From: Aliiglaciecola sp.
GTDB taxonomy: Bacteria > Pseudomonadota > Gammaproteobacteria > Enterobacterales > Alteromonadaceae
NCBI GenBank assembly: GCA_028356795.1
Contig: JAOMVH010000001.1
Coordinates: forward strand, 1 to 64,000
Direction of reading: 5' to 3'
DNA: 64,000 bases
Shown: positions 58,250 to 64,000 of the stretch, in pieces
Layout: each line of letters begins with the position of its first letter
Numbering within the stretch: the first letter of the stretch is position 1
Made by a program: the position numbers and the translations under genes
The notes under the pieces: generated by a model
Databases searched by the model: none
Told to the model about the DNA's origin: nothing
What the model saw: only the letters and a program-made list of their open reading frames with translations

Positions 58250-59296
58250 ATGAACAAACAGATGTCACGACAAGTCAGTATTATATTCTTCTTTTTTATT
58301 TTTGTGAGCCTTGGTGTCAATGCACAAGCTCGAAGAGGTGCTGGCCCCGCTAATGTCGTGACACAAACCCTGCTGTTTCAATCTCAAGAAACTAATGTTG
58401 AAGCTGTGGGCACTGCCGAGGCACTCAAGTCGGTGGACATTTTTCCTGCTGCCGCTGACAAAGTAACCGGTATTTATTTTGAACCCGGCAGCTGGGTAAA
58501 AAAGGGACAAATCTTGATGCAGCTCGATGCTCGCCGTCAAAAAGCGGCATTAGAGCGTGCTAAAATTGTCCTTAAAGATACCCGGTTAGCGTTGACCAGA
58601 TTGGAGCAAAGTAGTGACCGAGGAGCGGTGGCGCAAAGTGCCATTGATGATGCAAAAACGGCTGAAGCTTTGGCACAAGTGGCGGTAACTGACGCCCAAA
58701 CCGATTTAGACGACAGAGTGCTCGTTGCGCCCTTTAGTGGTTATGTTGGCCTAACGGATGTGGAAGTCGGGGACAGGATCACCACGCAAACTATGATCAC
58801 TACCTTGGACGACAGAAGCCTGCTATTTATTAATTTTAGTGCCCCTGAGTCGTCTATTTCAGTGGTTAATCAAAATACCCGTGTATCGGTCCAGCCATGG
58901 ACAAATCGAGAGCTTACTTTGCAAGCCAGTGTCGCCCAGGTTGATTCTCGTTTGAATATTCAAGACAGAACTATTCGAGTGCGGGCGCAATTGCAAAATG
59001 ATGAGGATGTCTACCGACCGGGAATGAGCTTCCGAGTTAACTTGGTGATGGCTGGTGACGAGTATGCAGTCATCCCTGAATCGGGTTTGTCTTGGGGGGC
59101 CAACGGTGCCTATGTGTGGAAAGTCGAAAATGACCAAGCTGTCAAAGTATCGGTGCAAATTAAACAACGTTTGCGCGGGCGTATACTGGTTGATGGTGAC
59201 CTTTCTGTTGGCGATACCTTGATTGTCGAGGGCATTCAGCGCTTGCGCCAAGGTCAGAAAGTTTCAGCGGTTGGGCAATCTGGTGATGCATCATGA
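58250..59296 (+). CDS. RND efflux periplasmic adaptor (membrane fusion) protein
   Basis: Signal peptide; 'EAVGTAEALKSVDIFPAAADKVTGIYFEPGSWVKKGQILMQLDARRQKAALERA', 'VLVAPFSGYVGLTDVEVGDRI'. Confidence 0.93.
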   Translation: MNKQMSRQVSIIFFFFIFVSLGVNAQARRGAGPANVVTQTLLFQSQETNVEAVGTAEALKSVDIFPAAADKVTGIYFEPGSWVKKGQILMQLDARRQKAALERAKIVLKDTRLALTRLEQSSDRGAVAQSAIDDAKTAEALAQVAVTDAQTDLDDRVLVAPFSGYVGLTDVEVGDRITTQTMITTLDDRSLLFINFSAPESSISVVNQNTRVSVQPWTNRELTLQASVAQVDSRLNIQDRTIRVRAQLQNDEDVYRPGMSFRVNLVMAGDEYAVIPESGLSWGANGAYVWKVENDQAVKVSVQIKQRLRGRILVDGDLSVGDTLIVEGIQRLRQGQKVSAVGQSGDAS

Positions 59297-62187
59297 GTCT
59301 TCAATCTTCCTCTCAAAATAAAGTGGCAAATCAGCATATCAACGATTTACCTTCACTATCGGTAAGACGTCCTGTGCTGATTGTCGTGGTCAACCTTTTG
59401 ATCATGATTGCTGGGCTAGCGGCGTTGAGTGGCCTTGAAGTGCGAGAGTTACCTGATGTTGATCGGCCAAGATTAACCGTAACGGCTAATTTTCCTGGTG
59501 GCTCTCCTGAAACCGTCGACACTGAAGTTACAAGCCGTTTAGAGGGCGCAATAGCGCGAGTGAGCGGTGTTAAAGCTATTCGTGCACAAAGTGAAGAGGG
59601 TTTTTCTCGAACGGTTGTTGAGTTTCGTCCTGGTGTTAACTTGGAAGACGCTGCTAACGAAACAAGAGAAGCCATCAGTCGGGTGCAACGAGAGCTTCCC
59701 GATGACGTCGAGCGATTGTCTATCATTAAAGCCGACAATGATGCCCAAGCGGTGGTTAATCTTGCCGTATCAAGCAGTGCAATGAGCATGGAAGCCATGA
59801 CAGATGTGGTTGAAACTGATTTGGCACCGCTATTTTTAAGCATTCCCGGGGTGGCGGATGTGCGTCTCAACGGGGATCGAGAGCGGGTGTTGCGGGTAAC
59901 GCTTGAGCCTCTTCGGTTAACCAGCTTCGGATTATCGGTCACCGAGGTCGCTAACGCCTTACGTCTTGCGCCCTTTGATGTGCCGGCGGGCAGTTTACGA
60001 TCCACCGACCAAACGTTAATCGTGCGTGCTGATGCGACATCGGTAACGGCTGCTCAGGTGAAAGACATCGTCATTCAGGGCGACACTCGAATTGGTGATG
60101 TCGCCGATGTTTACTTTGGTCCCGCGGACTCACAAAGTTTGGTTCGGTTAGATGGAACGCCAGTTATCGGCCTTGGCATATTGCGTCAAGCCAGCTCAAA
60201 CACCATTGAAATCTCTGATGAAGTTTTGGCCATGGTGGAGGAGCTCAGGCTTAGGTTCCCGGAATTAGACATCACAGTGACCTCTGATGATGCGGAGTTT
60301 ATCCGCGGGTCCGTTGCAGAGGTGATCACGTCTTTGGCATTTACCATTGCCTTGGTAGTCGCCACTCTTTGGCTATTTATTGGGTCGGGTCGTGCCACCA
60401 TAGTGCCTGCTTTGGCCACGACTGCTGTGCTAGTCGCGGTGTTTATTCCCATCGCGTTTTTACCTTCTACCGCCGGACGTTTGTTTCGTGAATTTGGTGG
60501 TGTGTTAGCCACCGCGGTGATTATCTCGTCGTTTGTGGCCTTGTCATTGGTACCGGCACTTACAGCCAAGTTACCACTCAAAAAAAATGCCAAACACTTC
60601 TTATCTGGGTTTGGTCAACGTTGTTTAAATGGTTATATCCGCTCGTTGCAGTGGTGTTTGCGCCACTCTTGGGTCGTGTTGTTGTTCAGTGTGGTGTCAG
60701 CGATTGCGGCTTATCAAGTTTATACAAGCTTAGATAATGAACTGTTACCCAGTGAAGATCGCGGCAATATTCGTATTTTTGCTCGCGGCCCAGACGGTGT
60801 TGGAATCAACTTCATGGATCGCCAAGCAGATAAAATGGAAGCTGCATTGGCACCGTTTGTTGAGGCGGGCGAAATCAAGTCTGTGTATACCGTGGTTGGC
60901 CAATGGGATCCTAATATTGTCTTTATTCGAGTGCCACTTGAGCCATGGTCACAACGGGAGCAGTCACAACAAGATATTATTAATAAGTTACGACCCAAAG
61001 TGGCAGCGATACCGGGCGCCCCAGGAAGAGCATTTGGCGGCAACAGTTTAAACCTGAGGGGCCAAGGTGGTGGCTTAGAGCTTGCCCTAACGGGAGAGGA
61101 TTACGACGAGATTTATCAAGCAGCATTGGCTTTTAAAGAAGCCATAGAATCCCGTTTGCCAGATTTTGGTAACGCCAGAATATCGTATCAACCTACACAG
61201 CCCCAACTTCGAGTGAATATAGATAGGCGCAGAGCTGAAGAGTTAGGCGTCAATTTTTCGGATATTTCTAGCACCTTGAGAGCTGCGATTAATGGCGATG
61301 ATATTGCGGATTTAAATGTCGGGGATCAATCCATTCCGATCATTTTGCAAGCCTCGAACGCCAATCTCAGCAACCCCTCTGATTTAACCAATTTGTACGT
61401 TTCATCACGAAATGGCGGTTTAGTGCCACTGTCTAGTTTAGCGTTTATTACCGAAGAGGGCGTTGCTGCAGAGCTTGAACGTCATGCTCAACGGCGTGCC
61501 ATTGAAATTGATATTGAGCTTGCTGATGATGCCTCGTTACAAAGCGCAGTGGAGAGTTTACGCTCATTGGGCCAAGAGGTTTTGCCTAACGGCATCGGCT
61601 TGGTATTTTTAGGCGAAGCTAGGACTTTCCAAGAAACCTCCAATCAAGTGATGCTGACATATATACTCGCATTTGTGATTGTATTATTGGTTTTGGCAGC
61701 ACAATTTGAAAGTGTCAACAGTGCCGTTGTGGTAATGCTGACTGTGCCATTTGGTATTGCCGCTGCTATTTTTGCACTGTATTTAACCGGTACCTCGATT
61801 AATATTTATTCTCAAATTGGACTGGTAATGTTAATTGGTTTGCTCGCAAAAAATAGTATCTTGTTGGTTGAGTTTGCTGATCAACTTCGAGATCGGGGCT
61901 TTGAGGTTAAAGACGCGATCATTGAAGCTGGAAAAGTGCGGTTGCGACCCATTATGATGACATTAGTGTCTACCATACTGGGCGGTTTACCTTTGATATT
62001 GTCCACTGGGGCAGGAGCCGAATCACGCAATGCCATTGGTTGGGTGGTATTTGGTGGTTTAGGGATAGCAGTTGTCTTTACGCTTTATTTGACCCCGGTT
62101 CTGTATTCATTACTGGCACGTTTGACTAAGCCAAGAGCCGACGAAGCTAAACGTTTGGAGCAAGAGTTACTCGACGCAAGCACCTAG
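59293..62187 (+). CDS. RND efflux transporter, AcrB/HAE1-like permease
   Basis: 'SVRRPVLIVVVNLLIMIAGLAALSGLEVRELPDVDRPRLTVTANFPGGSPETVDTEVTSRLEGAIARVSGV', 'VLLVLAAQFESVNSAVVVMLTVPFGIAAA'; ATGA overlap with the adaptor gene. Confidence 0.96.
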   Translation: MSLQSSSQNKVANQHINDLPSLSVRRPVLIVVVNLLIMIAGLAALSGLEVRELPDVDRPRLTVTANFPGGSPETVDTEVTSRLEGAIARVSGVKAIRAQSEEGFSRTVVEFRPGVNLEDAANETREAISRVQRELPDDVERLSIIKADNDAQAVVNLAVSSSAMSMEAMTDVVETDLAPLFLSIPGVADVRLNGDRERVLRVTLEPLRLTSFGLSVTEVANALRLAPFDVPAGSLRSTDQTLIVRADATSVTAAQVKDIVIQGDTRIGDVADVYFGPADSQSLVRLDGTPVIGLGILRQASSNTIEISDEVLAMVEELRLRFPELDITVTSDDAEFIRGSVAEVITSLAFTIALVVATLWLFIGSGRATIVPALATTAVLVAVFIPIAFLPSTAGRLFREFGGVLATAVIISSFVALSLVPALTAKLPLKKNAKHFLSGFGQRCLNGYIRSLQWCLRHSWVVLLFSVVSAIAAYQVYTSLDNELLPSEDRGNIRIFARGPDGVGINFMDRQADKMEAALAPFVEAGEIKSVYTVVGQWDPNIVFIRVPLEPWSQREQSQQDIINKLRPKVAAIPGAPGRAFGGNSLNLRGQGGGLELALTGEDYDEIYQAALAFKEAIESRLPDFGNARISYQPTQPQLRVNIDRRRAEELGVNFSDISSTLRAAINGDDIADLNVGDQSIPIILQASNANLSNPSDLTNLYVSSRNGGLVPLSSLAFITEEGVAAELERHAQRRAIEIDIELADDASLQSAVESLRSLGQEVLPNGIGLVFLGEARTFQETSNQVMLTYILAFVIVLLVLAAQFESVNSAVVVMLTVPFGIAAAIFALYLTGTSINIYSQIGLVMLIGLLAKNSILLVEFADQLRDRGFEVKDAIIEAGKVRLRPIMMTLVSTILGGLPLILSTGAGAESRNAIGWVVFGGLGIAVVFTLYLTPVLYSLLARLTKPRADEAKRLEQELLDAST

Positions 62188-62240
62188 TTAGGTTTAACCT
62201 TGTTGAGCCAGAACGACTCGCTTTCTAGCTCAAATTTTTA

Positions 62241-63353
62241 TTAGTGGGCTAAATCCGGCATGCTCTCGAGCATGCCTTCCGCTTTCACTACTGGATAGCC
62301 GAGGTTCATCCAACCAAAAATCCCTTCATACAACACGGCGGTTTGGGTATAACCTAAGTCTCGTAGTTGATTGACAATGTACTCGGTTGCCGCGCGAGGA
62401 CAAGAACAGTAACCAACAATTTGCACATCTTTAGGCAAGTCTTTGAGCTTTTCGGATAAATCTGTGTAATAAGGGAAGGGCACGGCCCCTTCAATATGTG
62501 CGCGCTGCCAAACCGAAGGTACACGGGTATCCAGTATGACCATTTTTTTATTAGCCTGCAGGGCTTGGTGTAAATCCACAGACGACACATAAATACCATC
62601 GGTTAACTCAAAATTAGGGTCGTCACTATCTGGATTAATAATATATTTATCTGGTGTAGGTATCGCTTTTAAGGATGTTGTTTTTATTTGTGCATCTGTG
62701 GCTTTGCTGCGAATAAACGCGGTGACATTATCAATATCTTGTTGAGACAGTTTGTCGGCAAATGCCACCATCGGGGTTCCGTCTCGACCTTTTTCTATGG
62801 TGTAGCGAATGAATTCGTCTTTATTATGGGCAAGCGCAGATGGGTTGGCTAAAGCCGGGGCATTGACTCCTTCACCCTCGACACCGTGACAGGTTGCACA
62901 ATGTGCTTGATAAACAGATTCGCCGCGCTGCACATCACCCTCCACTGGATCTTCAGATAGCTTTACCCGTTGTGCTCCTGATTGCCAAAACAACCAATAG
63001 GTTAAATCCCAAATTTCATCGAGTGTCATAGGCCCGCCAACTTCGTCTAGGTATCCCGCCATGGCGGTACCTTGTCTGCCATAGGATGTTGGTCTTAGAA
63101 TCGCATGAGGTACACCAGACTCAAACAAAGTTGCTGAGCGTAAAGAGGGCGCATGATCGTTTTTATATCCTTCGCGATCATCGCCATGGCATAACGAACA
63201 ATATTTTTGATAATTGGATGCGGCAACTTTGGCTTGTTGTTGGGTGAGTTTTCTTGGAGGATTTTGTTTTTCGTAGACTTTTTGTGCAAACGTGCTAGAC
63301 ATAATAACAAACGTAAGTAGGAGACCGGTTAACCTTACAAGGTTACGATACAT
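62241..63353 (-). CDS. Periplasmic c-type cytochrome (two CXXCH) fused to a C-terminal rhodanese domain
   Basis: 'YQKYCSLCHGDDREG', 'YQAHCATCHGVEGEGVNAPAL', rhodanese 'KKMVILDTRVPSVWQRAHIEGAVPFPY...IVGYCSCPRAATEYIVNQL'. The given ORF starts at 63467; the Met at 63353 precedes a signal peptide and is more likely. Confidence 0.9.
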   Translation of the reverse strand: MYRNLVRLTGLLLTFVIMSSTFAQKVYEKQNPPRKLTQQQAKVAASNYQKYCSLCHGDDREGYKNDHAPSLRSATLFESGVPHAILRPTSYGRQGTAMAGYLDEVGGPMTLDEIWDLTYWLFWQSGAQRVKLSEDPVEGDVQRGESVYQAHCATCHGVEGEGVNAPALANPSALAHNKDEFIRYTIEKGRDGTPMVAFADKLSQQDIDNVTAFIRSKATDAQIKTTSLKAIPTPDKYIINPDSDDPNFELTDGIYVSSVDLHQALQANKKMVILDTRVPSVWQRAHIEGAVPFPYYTDLSEKLKDLPKDVQIVGYCSCPRAATEYIVNQLRDLGYTQTAVLYEGIFGWMNLGYPVVKAEGMLESMPDLAH

Positions 63354-63483
63354 AATTGGATTCCCTCCAGGAATGGCTGTCCAAACTGCCCCATACGGGG
63401 AGACGGTTAAAGTTAATCTCTCTAGATAATCGCATATTGAGCGAAAGGTACACAAGTATTCGGCCAATTAACAAAATCTTAGG

Positions 63484-64000
63484 TTATTTTGTCAATTTGG
63501 GAATTAACACTGGGGTAGAAGACTTGTAAGTTTGATAATCAGGGTCATTTTGCCACTTTTGGTCGGCGCGCTGCTCAAGTAACGGGACCCCGCTGACTTT
63601 GGTTAGCAACAAGGTAACAAATAAAGGCGATATTAAGGCGACGTGTTGCCAACCCGTTAAGACCGGCAGGGCAGCAATAGCGACACCAAACCATAGGGCA
63701 ATTTCACCAAAGTAGTTGGGGTGGCGGGAATAGGCCCACAAGCCACGTTTTATAAATTGTTTGCGATTGTTAGGGTCTTGTTTAAAACGAAATTTTTGAT
63801 CATCTGCTATTACCTCAAACAAGAATCCAAACAGCCATATTGCTAAGCCGCACCACGTCAGCCAATGGGTGTGTGCTTGTTGAGTTGAAGTGATCACTGT
63901 AAGGGCTGCGCCTGCCGTGATTAACACCCACAAGCCTTGTAGGGTCCAGGCGGCAAAAAAGCGATATTTATCTGGCTTGATTTCATCAAAACGTCCGTCT
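63484..64000 (-). CDS. DUF1295-family membrane protein, 5'-truncated by window edge
   Basis: 'WAYSRHPNYFGEIALWFGVAIAAL'; the frame stays open past the listed TTG start to the edge (DGRFDEIKPDKYRFFAAWTLQGLWVLIT). Confidence 0.88.
   Translation of the reverse strand, partial: DGRFDEIKPDKYRFFAAWTLQGLWVLITAGAALTVITSTQQAHTHWLTWCGLAIWLFGFLFEVIADDQKFRFKQDPNNRKQFIKRGLWAYSRHPNYFGEIALWFGVAIAALPVLTGWQHVALISPLFVTLLLTKVSGVPLLEQRADQKWQNDPDYQTYKSSTPVLIPKLTK

Noticed and set aside
59331-60005. 224-aa antisense ORF opposite the RND permease
   Set aside because: Lacks recognisable domains and sits opposite a strongly conserved gene; treated as a compositional artefact.
63367-63467. Upstream extension of the cytochrome-rhodanese ORF (MAEYLCTFRSICDYLERL...)
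   Set aside because: The internal Met at 63353 directly precedes a normal signal peptide; the extension is unlikely to be translated.
1-64000. Integrated phage, transposon, CRISPR array or tRNA-associated island
   Set aside because: No integrase, transposase, phage structural gene, repeat-spacer array or tRNA cloverleaf recognised by eye; absence is not proven without dedicated tools.

Overview
The 64 kb window looks like a chromosomal segment from a marine gammaproteobacterium of Alteromonadales type; this is inferred from gene content and I could not test it. The centre (about 27.3-56 kb) is a dense beta-1,3-glucan (laminarin-type) utilisation locus. It contains two GH3, a GPH-type MFS transporter, a GH81 lipoprotein with a Pro-rich tandem-repeat linker, a TonB receptor + flavin-dependent halogenase + SapC + cupin_8 module, a GH16 lipoprotein with four tandem ~165-aa 'WDCCGGTTP' modules, a GH16 with an N-terminal malectin/CBM57-like domain, a putative GH149/GH94-like beta-glucan phosphorylase coupled to two GH17 enzymes with no obvious signal peptide, and a sugar-porter MFS. 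Flanking genes include two-component systems, an ABC exporter, a degenerate HD-GYP-like protein, a TPR-sulfotransferase with TonB receptor, BCCT-MarR-CsaA, SDR, homocysteine methyltransferase, MlaC-like, a winged-helix/nSTAND-like NTPase/TPR protein coupled to a small acidic ORF, PAS-GGDEF, a LytS/LytTR + RND efflux cluster, and a cytochrome c-rhodanese fusion. The less expected signals are: (i) two neighbouring genes (Aer-like chemoreceptor; Gly/Cys-tailed protein) cut by three in-frame stop codons with the frame otherwise intact; (ii) an orphan Imm11-like immunity gene with a remnant toxin C-terminus; (iii) a GTGTAAC-N6-GTTAAY motif in both divergent promoters of the glucan locus; (iv) a 65-bp exact repeat in the GH16 module array. 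No tRNA, rRNA, CRISPR, integrase or transposase was recognised. All family calls come from reading motifs; no database search was run.
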